A DNA stretch of 64,000 bases from Candidatus Accumulibacter proximus (GCA_016709675.1 JADJMH010000001.1:682001-746000); one strand, 5' to 3'. Shown: positions 35,098 to 46,435, counted from the stretch's first letter. The notes: generated by a model not told the origin, from the letters alone. A program made the numbers and translations.

Positions 35098-36504
35098 CTA
35101 GCGGCCACGGCCACCGCCACCGCCGCGTCCGCCGCCGCCGAAGCCACCACCGCCACCACGGCCACCGCCCCCGCCACCGCCAAAGCTTGCGCCACCACCT
35201 CCCCGACTCGATCCACCGCCAAAGCTCGCGCCACCACCACCCCGGCTGCCCCCCATATCTGCCCGGCTGGCGCTGCCACGCTGGCTGGCCTCACGTGTCG
35301 AAGCACCATTGCCAACCCCGGAAAAACCGCCGCCACCACGACTGCCGGCATCCGCCCGCGCGCCACCTCCGTCGAAACCGCGCCCCGACGCAGCACCACC
35401 ACGATCGGCACCCTGCATGCGATTGCCCGCTTCAGCGCGGCCGCCATCGCCACGGCCAGCATCACCGCGACCGGCTTCGCCACGGCCACCAAGATTCTCC
35501 CGCGCCCCGCGATCCGCATCTCTGACCCGATCGTTCAGCTGGCTGCGATCCATGTCCTTGAGCTCCGAACGTCCGCTCTCGGCGCGGCCACGAAACTGCT
35601 CACGTGCCTGGCTAGCCTGGGCATTACCGCCGCGGTTGTACTGGCGAGCAACGTTCTGATCCCGATAGGCGACACCGCCGCGATGCGCCGCATTGTGGTT
35701 CCAGTTCTTGTTGCTGATATTGGTGCGATTGAACGAGTTGTAGCGATTGACGTCGATATCGACGTTGCCGCGCCCCCATCCCCAGTTGGCGGAGCCCCAG
35801 AGCGCTGCACCGACAAGGGCACCGGTCGCGAAGGCAAGACCCGGAGGATAGACGTAGGCCGGCGGGTACACGTAATACGGCGGGGTCGGATACCACCAGC
35901 TGCCATACACCACGGTCGGGTTGTACGTCGGCACATACACCACCTCTGGCTTCGGCGATTCGACGACGTAGATCTTCTGACTGCCCTGTACCTCGGTCCT
36001 GACCACCTGCTGCTCCGTGGTCTTCAGATTGCCTGTCGCGTCAGCTCTGGCACGCAGGCCCTGTACCGTGTCCATCACGTCCTGCTGCTGGGCCAGAAAA
36101 GCGTCACCCAACTTTTGCATCCAGTCAAGATTGTCGTTCATCTGCTGCAACACCTGTGGCACCGCGGTCAGCGACTTGACAGCAGGATCCCAGTCCTGCT
36201 TCGCCATGGCATCCTCGAGCGCTTTCCCGCTGACTTTGGGATTGGCCTTCGCCCAGCGCGCCGCCTCGACAACTTCCAGCGGATAGGTGGAGGCCATCAG
36301 AACCTGCGCCAGCAGCGCATCAGGGTACAGCGCAATCGGCGCCAGCAACCGGTCAAGCTCCTGCTGCGAGAAGGTCTTTGCCGCCGGGCTGGCCGAGGCC
36401 GCAGCCGCGACCGACGTCGATGGGGGTTGTTGCGCCAGCGCGGGCGACAGGGCGAAAATGAGTGCCGTCAGTAGCGCACCGGGTCGGGAACAGGCTGATT
36501 TCAT
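35098..36504 (-). CDS. DUF3300 protein with Gly/Arg-rich C-terminal tail
   Basis: A 468-residue protein; start ATG at 36504 followed by a signal peptide (about 1-24). The DUF3300 domain (about 45-230) shows LLAPIALYPDALLAQVLMASTYPLEVVEAARW, then PEVVYVPTYNPTVVYG and a Tyr/Pro stretch. A hydrophobic Gly/Ala segment follows, then Asn-rich and RG-rich regions, and the last 140 residues are low-complexity Gly/Ser/Arg with repeated GGGASFGGG units. The tail is probably disordered and exported. Role unknown. Confidence 0.88.
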   Translation of the reverse strand: MKSACSRPGALLTALIFALSPALAQQPPSTSVAAAASASPAAKTFSQQELDRLLAPIALYPDALLAQVLMASTYPLEVVEAARWAKANPKVSGKALEDAMAKQDWDPAVKSLTAVPQVLQQMNDNLDWMQKLGDAFLAQQQDVMDTVQGLRARADATGNLKTTEQQVVRTEVQGSQKIYVVESPKPEVVYVPTYNPTVVYGSWWYPTPPYYVYPPAYVYPPGLAFATGALVGAALWGSANWGWGRGNVDIDVNRYNSFNRTNISNKNWNHNAAHRGGVAYRDQNVARQYNRGGNAQASQAREQFRGRAESGRSELKDMDRSQLNDRVRDADRGARENLGGRGEAGRGDAGRGDGGRAEAGNRMQGADRGGAASGRGFDGGGARADAGSRGGGGFSGVGNGASTREASQRGSASRADMGGSRGGGGASFGGGSSRGGGGASFGGGGGGGRGGGGGFGGGGRGGGGGRGR

Positions 36505-36710
36505 CAAGCATCCTCGGACACGAAAAAAGGACTCACGAACAAACCCGCCCGCGGCCAAAGACCCACTTCGGGCAGCAACCGGCCAAGTAATACGGCACCT
36601 AGCCAAAAGCATAGACCCCCGGCCAGCGATCTGGCAAGACTATTTCCACAACGGAGAGGGCCGCCCCGGCGAAGCCGCCAGCGACTAGCTAGTCAGGCTG
36701 CCGCCTGCAG

Positions 36711-38060
<1,350 letters not shown>

Positions 38061-38228
38061 AAGTCGAAACCCTAGACCATGTGCGGTTATCTTTCAATAA
38101 GCCGGGTCGCGATAAGGCGATTTTTTCTCCGCCAGGGCGGGAAAAGAACCCCGCAACGGGCACGAGGCAGCCCGCACTGCCGGAAAAATCGGGTAGGCTG
38201 GGCGGCCTTCCTCACTGTCGCCGGCCCG

Positions 38229-39563
38229 ATGCTCGCCCACCAGTCCCGCCTGATCCTCGCGCACGCGACGCCGATGCTGCTTGCCCAGTTGAGCTCGATG
38301 GGCATGATGATCATCGACACCGCCCTGCTCGGCCACTACGGCACCGACGATCTGGCGGCGGTGGCGGTTGGCGGCGGCATCTACATCTCGGTGGTTTTTG
38401 CCCTGGCCGGCATTCTGCAGGCCATCGCACCGACCGTCGCCCATCTGCATGGCGCCAGCCGCGACCGCGAGATCGCCGGCATCCTGCAACAGGCACTGTG
38501 GCTTGCACTGCTGCTGGCCATGCCGGGCGTGCTGATCCTGCTCCACCCCGAGCCGCTGCTGGCACTGTCGCGGATCGACCCGGTGGTCGAAAGCAAGGCA
38601 CGCGCCTACCTCGCGCTGCTCGCGCTGGGCCTGCCGGCGATCCTGCTCTACCGGACCTTCCACGCCTTCTGCAACGCCCTCGGCCAGCCGCGTCCGCTGT
38701 TGCTGATCAGCCTCGGCAACACGCTGCTGCACGGACTGCTCGCCTCGCTGCTGGTGACCGGCGCCTGGGGTGGCAAAGCACTCGGTGTCCTCGGCTGCGG
38801 TCTGTCGAATGTCGCGGTCAGTTGCTTCTCGCTGCTCTGTGCGGTTGCTTACCTGCGCTTTGGCACGGCCCTGCGGCCTTATCGCCTGTTCACCGGCTGG
38901 CAGCGGCCGCGTCGCAAACCACTGGGCCAGTTGCTGCGGCTCGGCCTGCCAATGGGTTTCTCGCATTTCGTCGAGATTTCGTCATTCACGCTGATGGCCT
39001 TGTTCGTCGCGCAACTCGGCGCCACGGTCGTCGCCGGCCACCGCATCGTCGCCAACCTGGCGGCGATCTGCTACATGCTGCCGCTGGCGCTGGGTATCGC
39101 CACCCTGGCGCAAGTCGGGCAAGCCGCCGGCGCGCGCGACTGGCAGCGAGCGGAGCGGTCGATCGGCGCCGGCCTGCTCCTCGCCGGCTGTCTGTCGACG
39201 CTGCTCGGCCTGTTGTTGTGGCTGATCGCTGCACCGCTGACTGCCGTCTACACCGACGATCCCGGGGTACAGGCGGTAGCCGTGGGGCTCCTCGGCTACG
39301 TCGCCTTGTACCAACTTTTCGACGCCGTGCAGACGATTGCCGCGCACGCACTGCGCGGCTACCGGATCACCTTCGCGCCGATGTTCGTGCATGTCGTCTG
39401 CTTCTGGGGGGTCGGCCTGTTCGGCGGCTGGTGGCTGGCCTTTCACGCCCGCCAGCCGATGGGCGCCGCCGGCTTCTGGCTGGCCTCGGTCGGCAGCCTG
39501 GTGCTGGCATCCGCACTGCTCGGCGCGCTGCTCCGGCGCGCCATGCAGGCGATGAAACAATAG
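38229..39563 (+). CDS. MATE family efflux transporter (DinF-like)
   Basis: About 444 residues with twelve membrane helices; the start is taken at the ATG at 38229 since the upstream 50 codons look non-coding. MATE landmarks: PMLLAQLSSMGMMIIDTALLGHYGTDDLAAVAVG and the mid-protein GLPMGFSHFVEISSFTLMALFVAQLGATVVAGHRI. It is expected to extrude cationic or organic compounds in exchange for Na+ or H+. Substrate unknown. Confidence 0.92.
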   Translation: MLAHQSRLILAHATPMLLAQLSSMGMMIIDTALLGHYGTDDLAAVAVGGGIYISVVFALAGILQAIAPTVAHLHGASRDREIAGILQQALWLALLLAMPGVLILLHPEPLLALSRIDPVVESKARAYLALLALGLPAILLYRTFHAFCNALGQPRPLLLISLGNTLLHGLLASLLVTGAWGGKALGVLGCGLSNVAVSCFSLLCAVAYLRFGTALRPYRLFTGWQRPRRKPLGQLLRLGLPMGFSHFVEISSFTLMALFVAQLGATVVAGHRIVANLAAICYMLPLALGIATLAQVGQAAGARDWQRAERSIGAGLLLAGCLSTLLGLLLWLIAAPLTAVYTDDPGVQAVAVGLLGYVALYQLFDAVQTIAAHALRGYRITFAPMFVHVVCFWGVGLFGGWWLAFHARQPMGAAGFWLASVGSLVLASALLGALLRRAMQAMKQ

Positions 39564-39623
39564 ACGCCAGCCAAGCGTCTCCAGGCGTACCATTTCTACT
39601 CAGGGCGCCAAAAAGAAGAGACA

Positions 39624-39995
39624 ATGGTGAGCAATCCCTGGACGCGCAAGAGCATGGCCGTGATTTCGAATCCTCCACCCAGTAGCTGCCGGCGACGGAG
39701 ACGCAGTCGAGAACAGTTTCCGTTGTTCCTCGCGGGCGCATGCCTGGTCACTGCGGTGACGGGCTTTCCCGCCGAGGACTTCATTTATGTCGTGCAGCCC
39801 GGCGACAACCCCTGGAATCTGACCCACCGCTATCTCAAGAGCATGAGCTACTGGCCGCGGATCCAGGACTACAACCGTATTACCGACCCCACTTCAATCC
39901 GGCCCGGCACGAAATGGCTCGTCCCGCCGCGCTGGATGCGGGGCAGAATGGTTTCCCTGGCGGGCAAGGCTGATGGACTGCGCGATGGGCGGTAG
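39624..39995 (+). CDS. Short exported LysM-domain protein
   Basis: About 123 residues (a later ATG at 39654 is also possible). A run of Arg residues precedes a hydrophobic signal segment (FPLFLAGACLVTAVTG). One LysM domain follows: FIYVVQPGDNPWNLTHRYLK, YWPRIQDYNRITDPTSIRPGTKWLVP. Related proteins continue after the LysM into a FecR-like region; this one stops about 20 residues later. It probably binds peptidoglycan. It ends 31 bp before the HDOD-GGDEF gene. Confidence 0.72.
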   Translation: MVSNPWTRKSMAVISNPPPSSCRRRRRSREQFPLFLAGACLVTAVTGFPAEDFIYVVQPGDNPWNLTHRYLKSMSYWPRIQDYNRITDPTSIRPGTKWLVPPRWMRGRMVSLAGKADGLRDGR

Positions 39996-40026
39996 GGAAC
40001 AAACAACAAGCTCCCAGCAGGAAGAC

Positions 40027-41943
40027 ATGAGCCAGATCGAACAACTACGGATCAGCGGCCAGCTCCCCAGCCCGAAAGGCGTGGCACTGGCGATCATGAA
40101 GATCAGTCGCCGCGAAGATGCGACGCTCGACGAGTTGGCAAGGGTGGTACAGACCGACCCCGCCCTGTCCAGCCGCCTGTTGCGCCTGGCCAATGCCGCC
40201 GCATGCGCTGGCCGGCCAGTGGCGTCCATCCGGGAGGCCGTGCTGCGCCTGGGCATGTCGGCCGTCATCCAGCTGGCCATGGGGTTCTCTCTGGTCGACC
40301 AGTATCTCAGCGGCGCGTGCCCCGCCTTCGACTACCCGGGTTTCTGGTCTCATTCGCTGTTCATGGCGGTGGCCAGTCGGGAGTTGGGCCGCACGGTACG
40401 GGTTTCCTCGCCCGACGAACTGTTCGCCTGTGGTCTGCTGGCGCAAATTGGCACGCTGGCGCTGGTCACGGCCTACCCCGCCGACTACGCGGCCCTGACG
40501 ACAGTACCGCGCCACGGTGTGGCGCTCCTGGAACTGGAGCGCGAACGTCTGGGGATAGACCGCACTGAATTGACGGCCGCCATCATGGCCGATTGCGGCA
40601 TCCCCAAGAGCCTTGCCGAGCCCGTCTACTATCACGAGTCCCCGGAGACCTCTGGCTTTTTGGCAGGATCCCGGCCTGACCAACTGGCGCATCTGTTTTT
40701 CCAGGCCCGCCGCATGGCGGATCTCGGTGGCTCACCAGCGGCGGAGCGCCACAGCGGCATCTCTGAAGTGATGCGCCTGGGCAGCAGGATCGGCCTCGAT
40801 GCGACGGCCATTGGCGAGGTCTTCGATCGGGTGGTGAGCCAATGGCAGGAATGGTCCGAGCTGCTGAAACTGCCGGCGACCCCGCTGCCGTCCTTCGAAG
40901 CCATGGCCAACGCCCCGCTCCCGCGCCCGGAGCAGGAAACAGACACCAGCGCCGCCCGCAAGCGGGTGCTGCTGGTCGAGGACGAACCGACCAGCCGCAT
41001 GCTGACCGAGGCGTTGCTCTCGCACGTCCTCGACTGCACCGTCTTCACCGCCGAGAATGGTCGTGATGCCCTGGCGGTTGCCGTCGAGATGCTGCCGCAG
41101 ATCGTCATCACCGACTGGCTGATGCCGATCATGGACGGCCTCGAGTTCTGCCGCGCGCTGCGCGACACCGACTGGGGCCAGTCGATGTACGTCATCATGC
41201 TGACCGGCGAGGAAACCGACGAGAAGATCATCGAAGCCTTCGAGGCGGGGGTGGACGATTACGTCATCAAACCGATAAGCCCCCGCGCCCTGAGCGCCCG
41301 CATGCGCGCCGCGCAGCATTACACCAAGCTCCTCGAGGCTTGGGAGAACGACCGCGCGCAGCTCAAGCAGTTCGCCGCCGAACTGGCGGTCAGCAACCGC
41401 CGCCTGGAGCATGCTGCAATGACCGACCTGTTGACCGGGCTGCCCAACCGGCGCGCCGGGATGGAAGCGCTGCAGCGCTTCTGGAACGCCTCGCAGCGGA
41501 CCGGCCAGCCGGTGGCGGCGCTGATGATCGATGTCGATCATTTCAAGTCGATCAACGACCAGCACGGACATGCCATCGGCGACCAAGTCCTGCAGGCGGT
41601 CGCCCGCGCCATCCAGGCGGCGGCCCGCAAGGACGACAGCGTCAGCCGCATCGGCGGCGAGGAGTTCCTGCTGGTGTGCCACGATGCCGACCCCCGCGCC
41701 GCCCTGCTGGCAGCCGAGCGGCTGCGCCGGATGGTGCGTGAACTGCGGATCACGGTCGCCAACGTCCAGGTTCAGAGTTCGGTCAGCATCGGTGTCGCCA
41801 ACCGCGAGAACGGCATGGTGGAGCCCGACGACATGCTGCGCGCCGCCGACAAGGCGCTCTACGCCGCCAAGAAGGCCGGCCGCAACCGCGTCTGCCTGTT
41901 TGCCGGCGGCAAGACGCATTGCGCCAACAGCAACGCCGCCTGA
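40027..41943 (+). CDS. HDOD - receiver - GGDEF diguanylate cyclase
   Basis: About 638 residues from the ATG at 40027 (Met-Ser-Gln-Ile-Glu). The HDOD domain (about 10-205) includes LPSPKGVALAIMKISRREDATLDELA and QTDPALSSRLLRLANAA. The receiver (about 320-440) has VLLVEDEPTSRML and the phospho-acceptor Asp in IVITDWLMPIMDG. A GGDEF domain (about 465-625) has an intact active site RIGGEEF and, five residues before it, an inhibitory I-site RKDD. It should make c-di-GMP under phosphorelay control with product inhibition. It faces the GGDEF/EAL gene across 91 bp. Confidence 0.93.
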   Translation: MSQIEQLRISGQLPSPKGVALAIMKISRREDATLDELARVVQTDPALSSRLLRLANAAACAGRPVASIREAVLRLGMSAVIQLAMGFSLVDQYLSGACPAFDYPGFWSHSLFMAVASRELGRTVRVSSPDELFACGLLAQIGTLALVTAYPADYAALTTVPRHGVALLELERERLGIDRTELTAAIMADCGIPKSLAEPVYYHESPETSGFLAGSRPDQLAHLFFQARRMADLGGSPAAERHSGISEVMRLGSRIGLDATAIGEVFDRVVSQWQEWSELLKLPATPLPSFEAMANAPLPRPEQETDTSAARKRVLLVEDEPTSRMLTEALLSHVLDCTVFTAENGRDALAVAVEMLPQIVITDWLMPIMDGLEFCRALRDTDWGQSMYVIMLTGEETDEKIIEAFEAGVDDYVIKPISPRALSARMRAAQHYTKLLEAWENDRAQLKQFAAELAVSNRRLEHAAMTDLLTGLPNRRAGMEALQRFWNASQRTGQPVAALMIDVDHFKSINDQHGHAIGDQVLQAVARAIQAAARKDDSVSRIGGEEFLLVCHDADPRAALLAAERLRRMVRELRITVANVQVQSSVSIGVANRENGMVEPDDMLRAADKALYAAKKAGRNRVCLFAGGKTHCANSNAA

Positions 41944-42034
41944 GTACCGGCCGCGAGCCCGGACGGTCGGCGAACGGCCGCTCCTCGCGGCGGCTGCGGA
42001 ACGGATCAGGCACCGGCATGGCGCCGGCGGACGC

Positions 42035-44185
42035 TCAACCGGTGGCCGTCAGCTGGCGGCGAAAATCGTGCCCGCGGCCCGACCGCAGCAGCGCGCTGAA
42101 GTCCTCGGCCGGCAACGGCCGGGAAAACAGGAAGCCCTGCTGGAGCGGGCAGCCGTTGGCGAGCAGGAAACTCGCCTGTGCGCTGGTTTCGACACCCTCG
42201 GCAAGGACACGCATGCCGAAGCGGCAACCGAGCTCGATGATCGACAGAACGATTGCCGCATCCTTGCTGTCACCGCTGGCATCGGTGACGAACGAGCGAT
42301 CGATCTTCAACTCGTCGAGCGGAAAACGCTTCAGGTAGCTCAACGACGAGTAGCCGGTGCCGAAATCGTCCAGCGACAGGCCGAAACCCTGCTCGCGCAA
42401 GCGGTCGAGCACGGAGATCGTTCGTTCGCTGTCGACCATCAGCAGCGACTCGGTGAGTTCCAGCACGATCTGCCGCGGCTCGACTCCGGCGCGCTGCACG
42501 ATGCCGACGAGCCGGTCGACGATGTCGGGCTGCAGGAAGCTCGGGCTGGCAAGGTTGACGGACACGCTGACGGTCTCGATCCCGGCGTCGGCCCAGGCCC
42601 GCAGGTGGCGTGCGGCCGCGGCAACGACCCAGTCGCCGAGCGCGACGATGAGTCCGCACTCTTCCGCCAACGGAATGAAGTGCAGCGGCCCGAGGAGGCC
42701 GTGCCGCGGGTGTTGCCAGCGCAGCAGAGCCTCGGCACCGATCATGCGACCACTCGCCACATCGACCTTCGGCTGGAAGTACAGTCGCAGCCCTTCGCCG
42801 ACGATCGCTTGCCGCAGGTTGCTTTCGAGCTCCAGCTTGGCGCTGGCGGCAGCGTTCATCTCGTCGGCAAAGAAGCGGCTGCTCGCCGGCCCGGCCGTCT
42901 TGGCGGCATACAGGGCCTGCTCGGCGTGACGCCAGAGGCTTTCGGCGGAATCGCCATCGCGCGGATGGACGGCGATGCCGATGCACGCCGTCAGCACCAG
43001 TTCCCGGCCGGCGACCGTCATCGGCTGCGCCACCGCCTGCAGCAGGCGCTCGGCATAGAGCGCTGCGTGCTCCGGCATCACCAGGTCGACGAGCAGCAGC
43101 GCAAACGAGTCCCCACCGATGCGCGCCACCGTCGCGTTGGCCCGCATCGGTGGTTTCAGGTTCTGCGCCTCACGGCTACTGACGAAGCGCTGCAGGCGTT
43201 CGGCGACGCCGCACAGAAGGCGGTCGCCGCTGGCGTCGCCAAGCGCGTCGTTGAAGCTCTTGAAGTGATCGAGATCGATGTGGACGATCGCGCACGCACT
43301 CGCGACGCGCTGCGCGCGCTCGAGTTCCAGCGTCACCAGTTCGTTGAACAACTGCCGGTTGGCAAGCCCGGTCAATTGATCGTGCAACGCCAGGTGCTCG
43401 ATCCGGCGCTGCGCCTGCACCAGTTCGCTGATGTCCTGGGTGATCCCTTCCAGCTTGACGATCTGGCCGGCAGCGTCGCGGATGGCAATCGCTTCCTCGA
43501 ACACCTCGACCAGCGAACCATCGCCGCGTCGCAGGCCATAGGTCGCCTGGTAGGGCGTTCCCTCGCTCATCAGCCGCTGCCGCGCCGCCGCGACGACCGC
43601 ACGGTCGCTGCGCCGCACCCGCTCGAGAAAACGCGCCGGCATGCTGCTACCGGTCAGTTCGATGTCGTCGAAGATTCGCCGCAACTGCTCGGAACAACTG
43701 AAGCGTGCCTGCGCCAGCGACCACTCCCAGCTTCCCATCCTCGCCAGCCGCTGCGCGCGCTCGAGGCTCTCGCGGCCATGCCGCACGGCCGCCTGCGCAC
43801 GCGCCGCACGCAAGCCGTAACGCACGCGCTGGGTCAGCAGCAGCCAGTTGATCGGCTTGGTGACGAAATCGGTGGCGCCAGCCGCGTACGCGCGCTCGAT
43901 CGACTCGGTGTCGTTGAGCCCGGTGAGCATCATGATCGGCAGCCACTGCCCGCGCGGACTGCCGCGGATCGCCCGGCAGACGTCGTAGCCGTCGATGCCG
44001 GGCATCACCACGTCGAGCAGCAGCAGGTCGAACTCCTGCTCTTCGACGAGGCACAGCGCGGCATCGCCATCGCCCGCCTCGCTGACCGTGAAGCCGGCGT
44101 GCTGCAGCGACTCGGCGGCCAGCATGCGGATCATCTCGTCGTCGTCGACGAGCAGAAGGTGTCCCTGGTCGGTCAGCGTCGTCAT
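42035..44185 (-). CDS. Receiver - PAS - GGDEF - EAL phosphodiesterase
   Basis: A 716-residue protein starting at the ATG at 44185, overlapping the preceding kinase stop (ATGA). The receiver has LLLVDDDEMIRML and Asp in LLLLDVVMPGIDG. A PAS domain (about 155-270) follows. The GGDEF domain reads ARIGGDSFALLL, a degenerate GGDSF without an I-site, so cyclase activity is unlikely. The EAL domain is complete: GAEALLRWQHP, VNLASPSFLQ, ELTESLLM, DDFGTGYSSLSYLKRFPLDELKIDRSFV and EGVET. It should hydrolyse c-di-GMP when phosphorylated. Output protein of the TonB receptor-YfiR-kinase operon. Confidence 0.94.
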   Translation of the reverse strand: MTTLTDQGHLLLVDDDEMIRMLAAESLQHAGFTVSEAGDGDAALCLVEEQEFDLLLLDVVMPGIDGYDVCRAIRGSPRGQWLPIMMLTGLNDTESIERAYAAGATDFVTKPINWLLLTQRVRYGLRAARAQAAVRHGRESLERAQRLARMGSWEWSLAQARFSCSEQLRRIFDDIELTGSSMPARFLERVRRSDRAVVAAARQRLMSEGTPYQATYGLRRGDGSLVEVFEEAIAIRDAAGQIVKLEGITQDISELVQAQRRIEHLALHDQLTGLANRQLFNELVTLELERAQRVASACAIVHIDLDHFKSFNDALGDASGDRLLCGVAERLQRFVSSREAQNLKPPMRANATVARIGGDSFALLLVDLVMPEHAALYAERLLQAVAQPMTVAGRELVLTACIGIAVHPRDGDSAESLWRHAEQALYAAKTAGPASSRFFADEMNAAASAKLELESNLRQAIVGEGLRLYFQPKVDVASGRMIGAEALLRWQHPRHGLLGPLHFIPLAEECGLIVALGDWVVAAAARHLRAWADAGIETVSVSVNLASPSFLQPDIVDRLVGIVQRAGVEPRQIVLELTESLLMVDSERTISVLDRLREQGFGLSLDDFGTGYSSLSYLKRFPLDELKIDRSFVTDASGDSKDAAIVLSIIELGCRFGMRVLAEGVETSAQASFLLANGCPLQQGFLFSRPLPAEDFSALLRSGRGHDFRRQLTATG

Positions 44186-46435
44186 GCGACCTTCTCTCCT
44201 GCAACCGCCGTTGCGCCGCGATGCTGCGCCAGCGCCTCGGCAAACTGCACATGCGCGGCGCGCAACACCGCCGGCCAGTCGCCGGCCGGCTGGCCGCCGG
44301 CACGCAGCAGCATCTCGAGCTGATGCGCCTGCTCGGCCAGCGCCAGCGCCGACCGTCGCAGTCGACGACTGGCAGCGTGCGCGGCCCGCTGCAGCGTCGG
44401 CAGGTCGCCCTGCCGGCTGGCGGTATCGCTCTCGTCGAGCATCTGCCGCGTGTTGCGGTTGAACAGGTCGAGCACCCGCGCGGCGAAACCCGGGTTGCTG
44501 CCGTCGGCGACCATCGGCAGCGACTGCACGACGCTGGCGTCGAAGATCAGCGCCGCCCGCCTCTCGCCGTGCCGCGCCGGCTCGTCGGCTGGCCCCGCCA
44601 GCGTCGCCACTGCGGCTTCCGCCGGCGCCGCCCGCGGCTGCAGGTGACGCCGCAGCGCCGCGGCAAGCTGTTCGCGCGTCACCGGCTTGGCGACATGGTC
44701 GTCCATGCCGGCCGCCAGGCACTGCTCGCGGTCGCCGGCCAGCGCGTTCGCCGTCAGGGCGATGATCGGCACCGCCGTCCGGCCACCCTCCTGCTCGTCG
44801 CGGCGGATGGCGCGACTCGCCGTGTAGCCGTCCATCATCGGCATCTGGCAATCCGGCGACCACCGCCTGCGCACCATCCTCCGCCAGTTCGACCTGGCAG
44901 CCGAGACTGTGCAGGATCGCCGCCGCGATCTCGCGGTTGACGGCGTTGTCTTCGGCGACCAGGACCCGCGTCCCCGCCAGGCCGCCGTCCAGCACGGGTC
45001 CCTGCTCGCCCGCCAGCGGACCGGCGTGGCGCACGGCACGCTGCCGGAACCAGAAGGTCGAGCCGCGTCCTTCCTCGCTCTCGAAACCGACCTCACCACC
45101 CATCTGCTGCGCCAGTTCGCGGATGATCACCAGCCCAAGTCCGGTACCACCGAAGCGGCGCGTCGTCGAATTGTCGGCCTGCGAGAACGGCGCAAACAGC
45201 TTCGCCGCCGCCGCCGGCGCGATGCCGACGCCGGTGTCGCTCACCGCGTAGCACAGCCGGCACTCGCCAGCGTCGACGGCCGCCGCACCGGCATCGCATT
45301 CACAGGTCAGCGAGACAGCGATCGTGCCGCGCTCGGTGAACTTGACCGCGTTGGTCAGCAGGTTGCTGACGATCTGCCGGATGCGGAACGGGTCGCCGAG
45401 CACCGCCGGCGGCACGTCGGCACCGACGACGACCGTCAGCAGCACCCCCTTCGCCGACGCCGCGTGCATGAACGGCTGCGCCACCTCCTCGACCAGCCGC
45501 TGCGGGCTGAACGCGATGTTCTCCAGATCGAGCCGCCCGGACTCGATCTTCGACAGGTCGAGAACGTTGTTCAAGAGGTGCAGCAGCGACTCCGCCGACT
45601 GCCGCAGCGTCCCGAGATAGTGCCGCTGCTGCTCGGCCAGCGGCGTGTCGAGCAGCAAATCGGCCATGCCGATGACGCCGTTCATCGGCGTCCGGATCTC
45701 GTGACTCATGTTGGCGAGAAACAGCGACTTGGCTTCGCTCGCCACCTCGGCCTGCAACTTGGCGCGGGCCAGCTCGCGCGCGCTCTCTTCGACCGCGATC
45801 CGCTGCCGCACCTGCTCCCTGGCCGCCGCCAGTTGCTCGCGCGCAGCGCGCAGAACGATCAACCCGTAGACCGGCGCAATGAACGCCAGGGTATAGCCAT
45901 ACCTATCACCCTGCAGCAGCGAGACGATGATCGTCGCCAGCAACGGCGGCACCAGCCACAGCATCAGCGCGCTGCGCACGAGGGTCAGGAACAACGCGGC
46001 GACGGTCAGCGAAGCCAGGATGACGATCAGGACCAGTGCGGCCGCCTGCGGCGGGACCTGCGGGTAGAGCACGGCGACGGCCAGCACGTTGTTCGCCGCC
46101 AGCAGGCCGGTCATGCCGAGGAAAGACCAGCGCGCCCGGCAACAACCGGCCGCCGTCGCCGAGAGTTGCGGCCACTTGCGGTACAGCAGACGGCGCCAGA
46201 CGGCGCCGACGATCGCCACGAACAGGATCAGCAGGCCCAGCGGCAGCCCAAGATGGACCGCACTGAGCGTGGCGACGATCGCTTGGCCGAAGACCATCGC
46301 CACCGCCGAGGCATTGGCCTTGCCGATCGCGCTGCCGGTCAACTCCAGCTCAACCCGGTGGCCCTGGTCGACCACTGTCTCCGTGCCGTCGTCGGGCGGC
46401 ATCGCTTCACTGCTCATCGCCGCGGGAATCCTCAT
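44182..46435 (-). pseudogene. Hybrid histidine kinase A, frameshifted (multi-TM sensor, HisKA, HATPase, REC, HPt)
   Basis: The frame from about 46435 encodes an N-terminal membrane region with about six helices, then a kinase core with FLANMSHEIRTPMNGVIG, VSNLLTNAVKFTE, VSDTGVGI and GGTGLGLVI, and the start of a receiver (TRVLVAEDNAVN). At about 44854 a 32-bp gap relative to the adjacent paralog shifts the frame just before the phospho-acceptor DCQMP; the rest of the receiver and the HPt domain continue in another frame to 44182. The HPt is also altered: the paralog's AAHTLKSSSATVGA is replaced by AAHAASRRLRRSA through small compensating indels. It is either a decaying gene or a locus with assembly errors. 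Confidence 0.8.
44218..45733. repeat. Direct repeat, copy A (kinase-receiver-HPt core)
   Basis: This stretch matches 46616-48156 almost base for base, apart from a few indels and scattered substitutions. It covers the HisKA to HPt coding of two adjacent hybrid kinases. Similarity stops where their sensor domains begin. Confidence 0.9.

Noticed and set aside
35110..35340. Possible CRISPR or tandem repeat array
   Set aside because: The repetition is codon-level Gly/Ser/Arg repetition in the DUF3300 tail, with no regular repeat-spacer structure. No CRISPR array was seen in the window.
35011..36474. Plus-strand frame of 487 codons opposite the DUF2950/DUF3300 genes
   Set aside because: Thr/Ala/Pro-rich reverse reading of the Gly/Arg repeats; no signal or domain.
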